A stretch of DNA of 64,000 nt from Baylisascaris procyonis. Taxonomy: Eukaryota; Nematoda; Chromadorea; Rhabditida; Ascarididae. The notes beneath the pieces are model-generated. The model did not search any database. It had not been told where the DNA came from and worked only from the letters and a program-made list of their open reading frames with translations. Position numbers and translations under genes: made by a program. Numbering within the stretch: position 1 is the stretch's first letter; each line of letters starts with the position of its first letter. The DNA lies in assembly GCA_037389465.1 (NCBI GenBank), contig JAZARR010000059.1, forward strand, positions 1,098,501 to 1,162,500, written 5' to 3'. Shown here one piece after another: positions 52,101 to 64,000 of this stretch.

Positions 52101-54175
52101 TGATTCGGCAACTAATGGGCTAAAGGGAACAGAGAAAAACTCATTCAAAAAACCAGCGCTAAAGACGTCGTCCCACTAAAACTTGATCCCAGTAGTGTAT
52201 TTTAATTTTTCCTTTTTGTCACTTTGTTAGAGAGAGCATTAGAACAGTCAAGAGCCATCTCTGTGCGAATTTTCTGACTAACGGTAATTGCACAAAATGA
52301 ATATAATATACTAAACACAGGGTCCCTTGTCTCCCTTGACTGCATTCGAAACTCAATCTTAAATGCATCACTGCAAGTTTTTGGCTCCTTAGACAATTAG
52401 GAAGTATGTGGATCTAAATACTCTCAACTCACTGCATTCCGCTGAAAAGAATTCATACCGGGATAGGATCTGTCTTGAAAACAGTAAGGTAACTCCGTTT
52501 TTGGTAGAAAACTGCTAGAAAAGCAAAGACCTACAAATCCTCCCAGTCTGGAATATTGAGAAAAATCGAAGGCTTTCATTAACGCCCTCCTTCAAGAAAC
52601 CCTGCTCTGAGAACAGGAAAAATTAGAAGTTCACAGTTTCTTCCTCAGGGAGACCCGGAGGTTGGTGAAATTACCATACTGAACCGTTGCTTAATGAGTT
52701 GCTTGACGCACATCAGGATGGGAGAAAATGTTTATGAGTTGGGTTGGCGAAAGGGACCCTACTCGATTCGATCCCTCAATTTCCTTTATTCAAGCGATGC
52801 TTGGCAATATTTGTTATTGTGGCCACCCATCTTATACCTCAATGAAAATCATTTTTTTCGCCACTCTCTTTGTGCACATTCTAGAACTCTAACGTCCTGT
52901 TTCTCTCCTTCCACTTTCGACAATCTTTCGCTCTACGAAGCGTATCGCTTCCTCTCTAGCATTATATATATTTTCATGGATGCGCTAACGAGGATTTTCA
53001 TTCTCTCACCATCCCCGCAGACAGTTCATGTGAAGCAACATCTACTATGCACACCTCTCACACATCATGCTTTAACTAGTCCACTTAGTCGTTATGCGAA
53101 ATAAAAAGGCATGCTGAAGCGTGTTGCTTGAGCTTTTTTGCAACCCTGCACCAGGCAGACTGCTTGCTATATGCTTCATAAGATTTTTGCAGCGAATGTT
53201 GCACGCTCGTACAAACTTTACCAACATGACTGTGAGCATGCAAATGCAACAACCCACAAACACGTTAGGACTTTGAATCGTAAAATCCAAACCTCCGACT
53301 ACCTAAGTAATTAGGGGCTAATTATGCCAGTGTGGGCTGATCCGCGCCTCCTTGAGAACAACACTAACTGCATTCAAAAAGAGCGCCCCTTTGAAGCCAT
53401 TAGGCACTGAACATTTATGTTGTACCGTTGTTAAGTGTCATTCAAAACTCACATACAAGACAATCACATCTGTTGTTATCGAACAGCACAGATGAGAAAG
53501 AAACAAATGTTTAATGAATATTTACCAACAACGGGAGGAACAACAGAAGTAAAAACTTAAGAAACAATTTTTTACATAATTTTTTGCAACAAACAATATC
53601 TTCCAAAATTTATGGAAATTTAGTACAAGCGAAGAAATAGAACAGTACGGATTTTGAAACAGCTTGTAAATCACTTAGCAATAGAGATGAAGAGACCCGT
53701 ACGCGAGGTGGGAAGTGGGAGTGTGCGAGGGAACCATTCACTCAATATCTGAGTTGTTTTCAAAATTTAGGAAATTCTATTCCTGACAATGTTGTCTAGC
53801 ACCAGCAACGGAGCTGCGTTTATTACTTTAGCAAAAAATCGCACTCCTCACTGCATTGTTTACATGGCACCGGCAAGATGCGCCTGCTATAAATACGGCA
53901 ATTTTTATTAGTGGCACGAGATTAAAAAATTCGTTTGAGCGACCTTGCATCAGCCATTATAAGCAATGCATCACCTGTAGTGCCACAGGAAGAGGCATTT
54001 GGAAGCTCTTTTAGAGCGATTAAAAAACCACAACAGACAAGATAAATGCAAGAGAGCCACAGATGGCTTTTCATCAAAAAGCGCACTGAGGAAAACTAAC
54101 CTATTCAGAAAGCGATCGGTGTTTAAGATTCCAGGTTTCAGAGAAAAGAGGTTCTCTTCAAAACAAACTTTTACT

Positions 54176-54230
54176 GGTTCAAAAATATTCAAATTTAATA
54201 AAAAAGAATGTTCAAAAATATTTTTGAACC
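54176..54230. repeat. AT-rich inverted repeat
   Basis: GGTTCAAAAATATT (54176-54189) and its exact reverse complement AATATTTTTGAACC (54217-54230) flank a 27-base spacer. A third GGTTCAAAAATT follows at 54237. It could form a hairpin; no further structure ties it to a mobile element. Confidence 0.6.
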
Positions 54231-56606
54231 AAAAAAGGTTCAAAAATTAAAAAAAAAATCCATTCCAATTTTTACTGGTGTTCGAGTTCTGCCTATGTAA
54301 GTGCGCTACAGATAAATGACTAAGCAAACTCCAATCAAATAAATTTAACGGGCGCTTTCCAAAGTTAGAAAAGCCGAAGGAGAAAAACGGAAGATTCAAG
54401 CCGATTTGTTTGAGACGCCAAATTCAAACGCGGAGGTCGAACAATTAAGACTGCCTTTGTTCCACATGTATCGCTTACAAAAGTGGCCTTGAAATGCCTC
54501 ATGGCAATACATCATAAAACATTGCTACCTCTCATTCTCCTTTCAACAGAACGTCATTCGAAAAAGGTGGAAACCAGCAAGAACGATAAAGGTGTAAGCC
54601 TCACTTCTATTACAAATTCCAAAAACACATTTTTTGAAAACTTAGGTTAATTGCAAGACTCTCATTCGACGACATGTTCTATAAAGCTAAAAGTTCCCTA
54701 CTATCCGCAAACCTTCCCCTCATTCACCTACGTCTCAAAAGGTCGAGATATCAGGAACTATAAGTCTCTGGACTAAACCATGGTTTGAAGGCATATTCGC
54801 TCTCCCAGAAAAGGCTACAATTCAAATGTACTGATCGTCTGTAATATCAACTCCAGTTTTGGAAAAGTTTAAATGCCCAGTGCCATACAGAGCTGAAGAA
54901 AATTCACAATTTCTCTGGGAATCTTTACCAGCTTAAGGGCGAATTCAGTTTGACTGCGCAAGTCGATACGGCGTTTTCGCAGACAGTGCGCCGACCATAA
55001 AATATTGCCGATTATAAATTTCAAACGGTTTCATCCCTCAAACGAATCGAAATCTTGCGTAAGGGCCTCAGCAAGAGATGAATAAAGCTTCAAAAGCATC
55101 GTTTTGTAACAGCAGATCAGATCAAAAGACGCGTACGAAGAACAGAAAGATGGGGGCGAGGTTGGATCAGCTTAAATATGTAAGTAAATAATGCACATGT
55201 TGTCATATGCATTTGTTGTAAAGCGCATTCGGTGCACTCATAAACTTTGGATGAAAATTTTGCAGAAGAGAGACAAACAAACAAAAAAAGACGTAGACCA
55301 GCAAACATCCACGTTGCAATAAGCGAAATGGTGTGCTTGAGGGAAGTGCAAAAGAAAGCAAATGAATGATATGCAAATCACAAAAATATACATACACAGT
55401 TGACCTCGTTGAGCTAGCTGTGAAAAAAATTTTAATGTACAAACGACAGTAGAAGCGTATTCAAATAACAACCGCTAGAACAAGTTTTGTTTGCGGTCAC
55501 ATTCCCACAGATTGACGGCATTCTGCAAAGCACTGCAACAAAAAGGCCAAAAACATAACTTCTACAAATACAGCAACAATATATTGAAGTGCAAAAAGAA
55601 AAATTCGCTTATATAAAAAATGCCACTTCATACTGCATTGAACGAGTAGGCGGACAAACTGCATTAATGAAGTAAAAAAATATCCCTGCGATACTGTGTT
55701 AAGGAATCACTTATAGGAATAACTGCCGTTGTGCGTTATTTGTTTGTCTCAGGAGGTGAACCGATATGAACATCAATTCACACACAAATCCACTTTCATA
55801 TTTTTAAAAAATACGTTCTTTCTGCCACCTTCTTAAAAATTAGGGCAACCGATGAAGCGTCAAAATCTATTTGAATATCTGGCTCCGTTTTTTGTTAGCA
55901 CCTATCAGTTATTAGCGAGTTTCTAGAAGTAAACCAAGAGAATTGAAATTAGCGCAAATGGACTCCCAATCAACATTAGTACACTCAGATGATAGAAATT
56001 CGAAACATGGAAAGCCAGGCAGTTCTATTCGTTAAATCTATTTCACCATGTGATGGGTTGCACGTCTTTCAAAAATGCACGTTTCCTCCTACAGCAGCTA
56101 CAGTTTCTATAAAAATGACGAAGAACATTTACCTTGAAAACGATACTCGTCAACTATACATTCAGATTGGTGCAACGATTGCACCGTATGGAAGACAACG
56201 TACAATTGTCGAAAAATTAGACGGTTAAGAGATGAGGAAACAGGCTATTGTAGAGAGATTAATAATGTCAGACGATTGCACTGAAAGGCTCATTCGCAAA
56301 GTGCCGTTTAGGGAAGCACGTATTTCGAGAAAATCACATCTATTCATCGTCATTGTGATGCCATTTATGAATTACATGGTAGTGAAAACATATGATTTCC
56401 GCGGCGATGTTTAAGCTGTGAAGCAAAATCAAAAATGATAGTATGCTAAGAAGTGAGTAACTAGAGCGTTATGCATGAAATTACGCACCACAAGACATCC
56501 TCAGTGTTACTTTACAACTTATATCACTCTAATTCAACAGCAGACGATTTAACTTTGCTTAATTCTGCTCGGCATGTTACTCAGCCTGAGCGCTTCTTTT
56601 GGTTGT

Positions 56607-56612
56607 TTTATT
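56607..56612 (-). terminator. Possible polyadenylation signal AATAAA
   Basis: AATAAA on the minus strand about 205 bases past the stop codon of the minus-strand DNA-binding protein gene. Its position is plausible for a nematode 3' untranslated region, but the hexamer is common by chance in AT-rich DNA. Confidence 0.3.
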
Positions 56613-56816
56613 AATCAAATGGCGCATCATTAGTGCATCAATGAGATAGTCCTAAGCACTAGAGACACAGAAAGAATTACAGATAACAAAAAGAAGTACT
56701 AAGCAAAGAATCACAAGAAAGCAACAAAATGAGAAAACCTGCTTAAAAGAAACGGCTTTTCAGCCTAGATCGTAGCGTAAAGACACTATAAAAGCACTTA
56801 CATACGTACGTCGCTT

Positions 56817-59800
56817 TTAGAAAGCATTTGTCGGAATGAACAGCTGTTGAACACCATTCTTTTCATTTAAATGCACACCACTTTCTGGGTCATCGTCATG
56901 CGTTTGGCCTTCCATACTATCATCATATTGTGAGTCGTTCTCGTCTGGCTTTATTACTATATTTTCTTGCTTAAATTCATTTCCGCAGACGATTTCACCC
57001 TTTTCAACGTTGTCGTCATGCTTTGGCAATTCCAATTCACGAACGTTTAAGATTTGAGGAGTGGCCGAGACTGTTCCTAAATATATACATTTTATGCAAA
57101 CGTAGTGAAAAAAGTGGAAAAAGCTGCAATGATCCAAATTAAAAAAGCCACCGCTTTGAAACGGAAGGAAATATAATACAATTCTGTTACTAAATTTATG
57201 AATTTGAAGACAAAAAGCATTTTAAAATCAACTTTTTTTGTAAACCAATCTCTTCTCAACAATCAGTCAATCTTGAGCAGCATGATGTTGCTGCTGTAAA
57301 ATTTCTAGCACAAATATGAGTCTTTATGATTGCCAAGATCGGTTTAACGAGCAATAAAAACTGAATATGTTTGCAAAACTGTCAAAAAAAAAACCTGTGA
57401 CTGCTTGATTCATGATCTGCGTCATGTGTTGACTAAGAATGTTTTGTGCCATCATGTCGGCCATAAAATTGCCTCCAGGGAGATTCGCGGCCGAACCAGA
57501 CATTGTTCCTGTGGATTATTTTACAACAACAAGAATAGATTAGAAGGGAAATGTTCGTTTTTGGCATTAGCAACTAAGTGTCAATCAACAGATTCGATAT
57601 CAGCATAGCAGTATGTAAAATTTTTTCGAAGAAATTACCCCCGCGGCTAGATTTCAGTCTGACAACAGCATATTGATATGCACAATCATCGAGTAGTGCA
57701 ACAAAAAAAAGAAAATGAAGACGAGTAAGTTTCATGTCAAATGTACATAGAAAGCACTCACTTAAAATGTGAATAATGCCTAGTCTTTTCTGTTAATTAA
57801 TGTTTTTAGGCGAACAGCACTTGTACAGATGCCACATTGAGTCCTACCCTAACTCAACTCTATAGGCCATACTTTAGTGAATAAAAATTATCGAAAACTT
57901 CCTCAAATTAGCAGTGAGTGCAACAATCGTTAAAAACAAAGACTACTGAGTGATTGACGAAATATCAAAAACGCGATATGCAAAGGAAAATGGAACAACA
58001 GTAATGCAACTACTCGTAAAGTTCCGCTTATAAATTCAAGCAATTCTCTTTTCTTAAAAAAATTCCAATTTGACTCAACTGATTCGATTTCTTCTCTTCA
58101 AAAAACTGCTCTCACTGAACTGATTTCTTTTTGAAATTCGTTAACAAGCTCAGCGATTCTGTTCATTTCTTTTTAAAAGATCATAACACTTAGGGTAAGC
58201 AGATTTCTTAAATAAAACTCTTCAATGATTTGGACTTGCAACGTAATTATACTGAAACGATTCACTCCCCAGATCAACTCGCCCTTGCAACATCTTTGAA
58301 AACAGCAAATATACAATGAAGGCGAATAAGTTTTATGTCAAATGTGCAACGAAATTAGTCCTAGGCGATATTCATAACACAATAATGACCGAAAGGGCAA
58401 TCGTACTTGTCATGTTCGAGATGGTGCCTGCAGGCAGACCAAGCTCAATTTCTTTCTGACGTTCACTGATTCTTGAAACGAGTTTCATCGCCCAAGTAAG
58501 CTTCAATTTAATTTGCCCTCCGTGTTCTTCAAGTAGACCAGGTGCCTTTTCAAGAATATAGTCCCGAGCTATTGCTAATGCTTGTGACGCAGTCAAATGG
58601 CCACGTGGATCGGACTGCTTCACCTAAAAATTCCAACTTTTCAATTAGTTTCATCAATCAGTCCATGAGAAGCGCTCGTATCTCGAGGATATAAATACGG
58701 CATTAAAAGAACCGCAGTAATGTGGTTTCCATTATTGAGATCTTGTTCTGATGACGCAAAAGCCATCGCGTAGTTAGAAACTTAAAGCATTTGGAACAGG
58801 TGTCTCGTGGCTGCCACCTAAAAACGGGTTTCGAAGGAATTTATTCATTGAAAGTAACAGCCTGGTGACATGATCTCAAATACTAACTCCTAAAAGGACT
58901 GACTGTAACATATCAAGTCCAATACATATCACATCAAGCGCCAGAGGATTTTTTTTTTTTGCGAATCCAAAATACGCTTTCAAACTCGAACCGGTGGAGT
59001 CACTGCCGAAATACTGTAAGCTATAGAAGGAAATTGGAAGATTTTTCCTCATTTTCTCTTGTAAACAAAGGAATGGAGCAGAACTAGAATTATGTAAATT
59101 AACCAAAAAGAGTGCTACCTTGAAATAAAGTCAGTTAATCCTCTGGAAACGTATAGCTGCACTCAGCTATCTGCGTAGAACAGATTCACTCTAGGTTTGT
59201 AACGTTTTCGGGATACTACTCTAGAGTCACGGTGATGTTTTTTATGTGCGCAGAAATGCCTCTTCAGGGGAAAGGAAGCTCAGAACGGCAACAGGTTTAA
59301 GAATACCAGACTGCGATTGCACAAAACGAACGCAACATTCCACAAAGTAGGAGCTGCGCACACCTGAACCATATAATCGACAAGCTCGGCATCCAATTCG
59401 TCTCCTATTAACTTCGGCCGCCCCCGACCTCGTCCTCTTAAGAATCCGGGACTACCGGAACTGTGCGCCGGATTCTGCTTCTGATGTTGGTCCATCTGCT
59501 GAAGTCAAGAAGTCAAAACGTTACAACAGAACCTCTTCTAACCTAAAATGAGAAATTCAATTTCCGGGAGATGCAACTTGCCGAAAAATACGGGTAAGTA
59601 AATGCTACTTAACAGCAGCAAAAGAAAAGCTTCCGTTTCGGTGAAAGCGATCAAAGTGAAGCATGATTTCTTACATCTCGTAAAATTTCAAAAGCTTAGA
59701 GAAAATTGAACAGTTTCCCAGATTATTTTCAGATATAGCTTCATCCTCTTCCCTGAAAGAATTCAGCCTAGTTCAAAAACTGATGAACCCAACCAAGGCC

Positions 59801-62356
59801 ATATATCCGAGACTTACGGTATATTAACATAGCAACAAGTAGAAGACGTTCTGGACGTGCAAGTGCCGAAGAGCAGAAACCACTGCTAATTGCAGCAAAA
59901 AAATTGTTGCCAGCATAATGACAAGTAAACGAATCCATCATTCCACTTTAATCCGAATGACTTATTGATTTTCAAAGGAAAACACTTTCATATTGTCTGA
60001 TCGCCTCGCATCTACATCAAATCCATTTTTTCTCATGGGATACTTTTTCGCCGCATCTAATCAAATTTCGTTTCCTTCTTTTGTTTTTTTTTTCGTTGTC
60101 TCTAATTAATTTTTCTTTCTGATCTAATAATATACCTCAGCATGCACTTCCCACTTACTATTCTTCTTGAAATGTTTCGATGTCTGACGCAGTAAAGCCA
60201 CCAACACCTCCAGAAATGGTTCTGCTACAACATCTGCTCCTCCTCATTCCTACTATTAACAACTCAAAGGTAACATATTTAAGCTGTCATGCAACAAAAG
60301 CAAGCTCTTTTCCCCTCAATACTCAAGCGGCAAAATATCAACGTAAGACTGCTACAGTACTGCCATTTTCTGCAAACTTTCACCAGCTGGAAGTTTCATT
60401 ACATCTATCGCAATAGAAAAAAAAAAGAAGAGAAACGCGCAAAACGCAAAAACGAACTTAATTAGAGGTGAGAAAGAACGTGACATTAAGCATAAAAAGT
60501 AGAAAATTAGATGCATAAAAAAACTTTGAACAACGCGGTGCGTTCTGTCTGTTCTCGGCTGGCTTCACTTCGCATCACATAAGCACAGCAAACAAGAAAC
60601 GCCTCAACATTATAGCTAATAATTTTGAAGCACTGCACTTGGCATTTACTTACTTCTCTAAAAGTGGCTTTTCGTGTGAGCTTCTATCTGTGAAGGTTGC
60701 TCTCACCTTGAACATTTCGTTGACGCTCGCTACGGCAGGATTTGGCTGCGTGGGTGGTTGACTGGTTGTCCAATCCCCATTCGAATTTTCCAGATCATCG
60801 CCTGATGCTGTCCCCGGGGAGTCGACACTCATCGTGGACTGCATCTGATTCGGTAACGTTGCACCTGCAATATCACCAGTTACGTTAATATTATTTAAGC
60901 TGTGTCAGAAAAACAAATGCAGAGTATTCGTGGTTTTTTTCTTTTAAGTGAGAAGACAAATTCTTAACTTTCCTCAATTCTTCTCAATTCCTCTGTCAAC
61001 ATTTGCGGTAACTTCGAGCCATATGTATGCAAGAATACATTTCCTTATAGTATATTCTAATGCCATGACAAATACATGAAGGGGTGCAGCGGCGGCAGAA
61101 GACAGAGAACAGTAGAGAACACCTCCCCAAGCAAAGATCAGTGTCTAACATCGTGAAAGTGTTATTTCAAAACAGCTTAAAAACAAAAGAAGCATGCATT
61201 TGCAATTCGTTCATAATTCTACATCGGCTTCACGACTAAATCATAACAAAACATTTAAAAAAAAACCGACTTTTTTCTCGCCTCTGCGATGAAGTTTTCA
61301 ACAACTCAAAGCAAACGTAAAGCAACACGAACATACCAGAGGGTTTATTCTGCTTGAACTCTTTACGATGATAGTAAGCCGCTACAGGAGGCGGAATATT
61401 GAACTTCCTTGCCGCAGCACTTGCACCATGAATGTTCGCATATTCGGCGACGGCTTTTTTCTCGGCCGGTGAGCAATACTTCGACCGTCGGCCGCCAGGA
61501 TTTGGAAACGAGTAACCTCAAAAACGATACTGTAAAAAACGGCTCGGCTTTTTGTCTTTTTCAGCTAATAAAAACGATTGTGCATTGCATCGATGGCACA
61601 GACAGAGGAAGTGGAGACAAAGAGTACAAATGGGTGGCAGGAACAGAAGATGCACAGAGTTTTCATGTCAGACGGTAATTTTAGCAGTTGGGGAGGGTAA
61701 TCTCTTAAGCGGGATTACAGCCTCGTCATTGTTTTCAGTTTTGGCTCCTTGCAGAAGACGATTTACTTCATCAACCGATCACTTATCCTATAAAATGAAC
61801 GAGGATCCCTTCAAATTGTGTTTTTCTGCTCTTTAGGAGAAATTTTTGAGCACTTTTTTGGCAGCTGCTTTGTCCACAGTACCTTTTCTTTGAGCGTTCA
61901 TTCCACTTTATTCATAACTACACAAATGCGTCAGAATCAAGTTTTTTCTGCTTTATTCTACTCATCGCGGTTCTCCTTTCTTAGTAATCCTATATGTGCA
62001 ATCGTCTCCTCTCTTCTCCAGAAGAAGATCTTATTTCAAAAAATATGCATTCGAATGATTTCAGATTAGCGCTGGAGAGATGAAAGATTTTGCTGGCAAT
62101 GCAAAAACACATATTTGGAGACAAAATTGCGAAAACTTTAAAATCCAAAATCCATGGCTTTTTTTTTTATACAAACACATCTTTACGAGGCGTGGAAAGG
62201 AGAAAAGTGGAAACTCCGAAAACGAAAAAGTTGGAGCACACTTTCTTTTTTGCCCTTCATCAACCTAAAAATAACGTTTGCAGCGCACAGCTGCCCACCA
62301 TCTCTGTCCACTATGTGCTAATCAATAACCCAAGTCTGGAATTTCTATGTGTATAA

Positions 62357-62446
<90 letters not shown>

Positions 62447-63880
62447 CTATCTTTTGCAGAGGTAAAGAACACAAGTAAGGAACGGCCAGCATGAATTGCG
62501 AGGGAAGTGGACAAAGTGGACAAACTTAAAATCCTCCACTTTAACAACCCTTCCAGCATCCTAATCAGCAGATGGAAAGTCTGCCTAGGTATTGTTTTAT
62601 TTTGATGAAAATGGGCAACACTATGAAAAAATGCAAGCAAAATTTAAATTTTTTTGGACATTTGTCATCAGCAGTCTGATGCATTCTTCACTAACATCAA
62701 AAAGAAAAGCGAAACGAGGGCTCATTAAGGAATCGCTTCCTACGCAAACGGGATCACACCATCATACTGTTAAGATGCGATCCCTACATTATTTAAAATG
62801 AATCCACTATTCGAAGCCAACTAGGCTAATTGATTCTGTTTTATAAGCGAATTTGTCAACCTCGCTTGTGATATCATCGACAACGTCATCATTTTACCAA
62901 TGCAAAAAAAAATTTGCATTAATTTTTTCTGTTAGGCAATTACTCCCATCACTAACACAAATTGAAACATCATTCCCTGTGTACTGTGGAAAAAAATTAA
63001 TTTCTCCATAGTCATAAAAAACCTCAGCTCTTGCCCATTTTTCAAACAACACACTTATGAAAACTTATTGGAGAGAGTGTGCTTGTGCAAATGGGGAGGA
63101 AAGGAGCGTAGAGCTGGGCGAGGGGGGGGGGAGGGAGGGAGGAGAAAGTTGGTATAAGTTGCATACAAATGGCGTTGCAAGATATGCATTAAAAAATATT
63201 AATTTTTGCGGGTGCAAAGTAGAAAAGGATTTGGAATCACCTTTCCTCAGATATAGCGCAGGGTCGACATTTTCAGTTGCAAAAATGAAAACAATTATCG
63301 TTTTTGGGTAATATTTAAATTGAGGAACCATTAGGAAAGCAAGATTCATTTCGCAAATAAATTAAAAGATGCAAATTTCTTCAATAACTGAACTGCAGTA
63401 GGTCAAAATGCACTTTAATGTGCAGTTTTGTAAGATTTATCGAATCTTTTTTTGGCATTCCTACCAAAAAAATTCGACGAGAAGGCTTTATAGTCAAAAC
63501 TTGAACGTAATGTTCACTATATCCGAGAGCGAAAACTGGCAGAACAATACGCTGGTGAATCGTCAACAAAAATTACCGCAGTGAAAAGTTTCCATATAAG
63601 GAGACTTTTATGCAGAATATGCTCAAGTTATTCCTTTGCAGCATCTATTCGTATGCTTATCGAATAACGGCGTGAACTTACTGTTTGTTGTAGGTGTCGA
63701 AGCAAAAACCTTCGAGGTAGCATTATTCAATCCCAGTGCTTGCGCTAGTCCGGCTAGACTGGCACTGTTGAATGTGCCCACCCCAGACTGCGTAAAAATT
63801 TGCGACAATAGAGCCTCACAATCATTCATGTTTGGCACGCCGGGGAACAGACTAGCTTGACCAGCATGTGGCACACTCAC
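56817..63880 (-). CDS. HTH / AT-hook / CENP-B-like DNA-binding protein (5' partial, last seven exons)
   Basis: Likely a nuclear DNA-binding regulator. Exons in transcript order: 63682-63880, 61337-61516, 60707-60864, 59364-59498, 58407-58623, 57395-57508, 56817-57076. All joins keep phase and give 420 residues to a stop at 56817-56819. Residues about 83-121 form a Brinker/Psq-like helix-turn-helix (AEKKAVAEYANIHGASAAAR, then KFNIPPPVAAYYHRKEFK). Residues 127-179 are Ser/Pro/Asn-rich. Residues 200-208 are an AT-hook (RGRGRGRPK). Residues about 212-280 form a helical domain with LDAELVDYMVQ and LLEEHGGQIKLKLTWAMKL, which resembles the CENP-B-type second HTH of pogo-family transposases. A Met/Gln-rich exon (MADMMAQNILSQHMTQ) and an acidic tail follow, ending LFIPTNAF. 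No DDE nuclease domain is present. The first visible exon opens with a Gly/Ala/Ser-rich stretch, and the gene continues beyond the right edge. Exon 59364-59498 has a CAGCAG tandem acceptor (edge 59498 or 59495). The exact family name is unknown to me. Confidence 0.85.
62359..62445. repeat. Compound (CT)n(AT)n microsatellite in an intron
   Basis: About 17 CT units (62359-62392) run directly into about 26 AT units (62393-62445). It lies in the intron between the first and second visible exons of the minus-strand DNA-binding protein gene. Confidence 0.97.
63120..63142 (+). other. G-rich tract with G-quadruplex potential
   Basis: A run of ten G followed by AGGGAGGGAGG on the plus strand, which is the template strand of an intron of the minus-strand gene. 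The long run can supply two of the four G-triplets. Function is speculative. Confidence 0.5.
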
Positions 63881-64000
63881 CTGGAAATATGTTGCTTTCA
63901 AAAAAAAAAACAGTCTTTACGTGGTGTTCCAATAGTTTTTTGGTCCCTGAAGGAAATCAATTTTGAACGGAATAAGGAAAGTTTCCACAGCACGAGAGCC

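Larger units (their letters stand above)
43176..56816. other. Intergenic region between two convergent genes, no supportable gene
   Basis: About 13.6 kb of AT-rich sequence. The longest frames (52694-53104 plus, 136 codons; 50751-51080 minus, 109; 51385-51684 plus, 99) show no family motif and no splice chain. A frame at 43919-44155 has several Cys but no support. There is an AT-rich inverted repeat at 54176-54230. No RNA gene was recognised, though small RNA genes could be missed. Confidence 0.55.

Noticed and set aside
52694..53104. 136-codon plus-strand frame in the large intergenic region
   Set aside because: It is the longest frame there, but shows no family motif, no domain pattern and no splice signals that build a gene.

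Overview
The window is eukaryotic and almost certainly from a nematode. Genes are split into many short exons with GT-AG introns, most acceptors end in a pyrimidine run plus CAG or TAG (often TTTCAG), base composition is AT-leaning, and there are TA and CT microsatellites. Introns of 200 to 1500 bases are longer than is usual in Caenorhabditis. Together with the gene families present this suggests, without proving, a clade V strongylid-type parasite genome. There are no operons, CRISPR arrays or prokaryotic features, and I found no convincing tRNA or rRNA gene.

From 1 to about 27.3 kb, plus strand, lies the C-terminal half of a rabconnectin-3 alpha / DmX-like gene (DMXL1/2 in mammals, rbc-1 in C. 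elegans). I traced 32 consecutive exons (277 to 27261) whose reading phases all join without a break, giving about 1586 residues. They run through the Rav1-type helical region, an acidic linker, a middle region and six C-terminal WD40 repeats to a stop. The 5' half lies outside the window. Introns hold a MITE-like palindromic element (14.2-14.5 kb) and small diverged repeats.

From 27.3 to 35.7 kb is a poorly resolved accessory stretch: a long TA microsatellite, a fairly GC-rich block without genes, a candidate minus-strand terminal exon (31.1-31.4 kb), a candidate small plus-strand gene of unknown family (31.5-32.4 kb), and a few open frames of uncertain status.

From 35.7 to 43.2 kb, plus strand, is a secreted-type class 3 lipase gene. 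It has a cysteine-rich N-terminal module, the GHSLG nucleophile elbow, both candidate acidic residues and the C-terminal His region. The exon that carries the catalytic serine contains an apparent frameshift, so this copy is either a pseudogene or carries a sequence error. Its largest intron carries a perfect 101-base tandem duplication.

From 43.2 to 56.8 kb I see no supportable gene. This is a 13.6 kb gap between two convergent genes.

From 56.8 to 63.9 kb, minus strand, are the last seven exons of a DNA-binding protein gene that continues past the right edge. Its order is Brinker/Psq-like helix-turn-helix, AT-hook with a GRP core, CENP-B/pogo-like second helix-turn-helix, then a Met/Gln-rich and acidic tail. 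That order matches the bipartite DNA-binding region of pogo-type transposases, but no DDE catalytic domain follows. This is the most interesting observation in the window.

The genes show no sign of working together: a V-ATPase/synaptic-vesicle regulator, a secreted lipase and a nuclear DNA-binding protein are simply neighbours.
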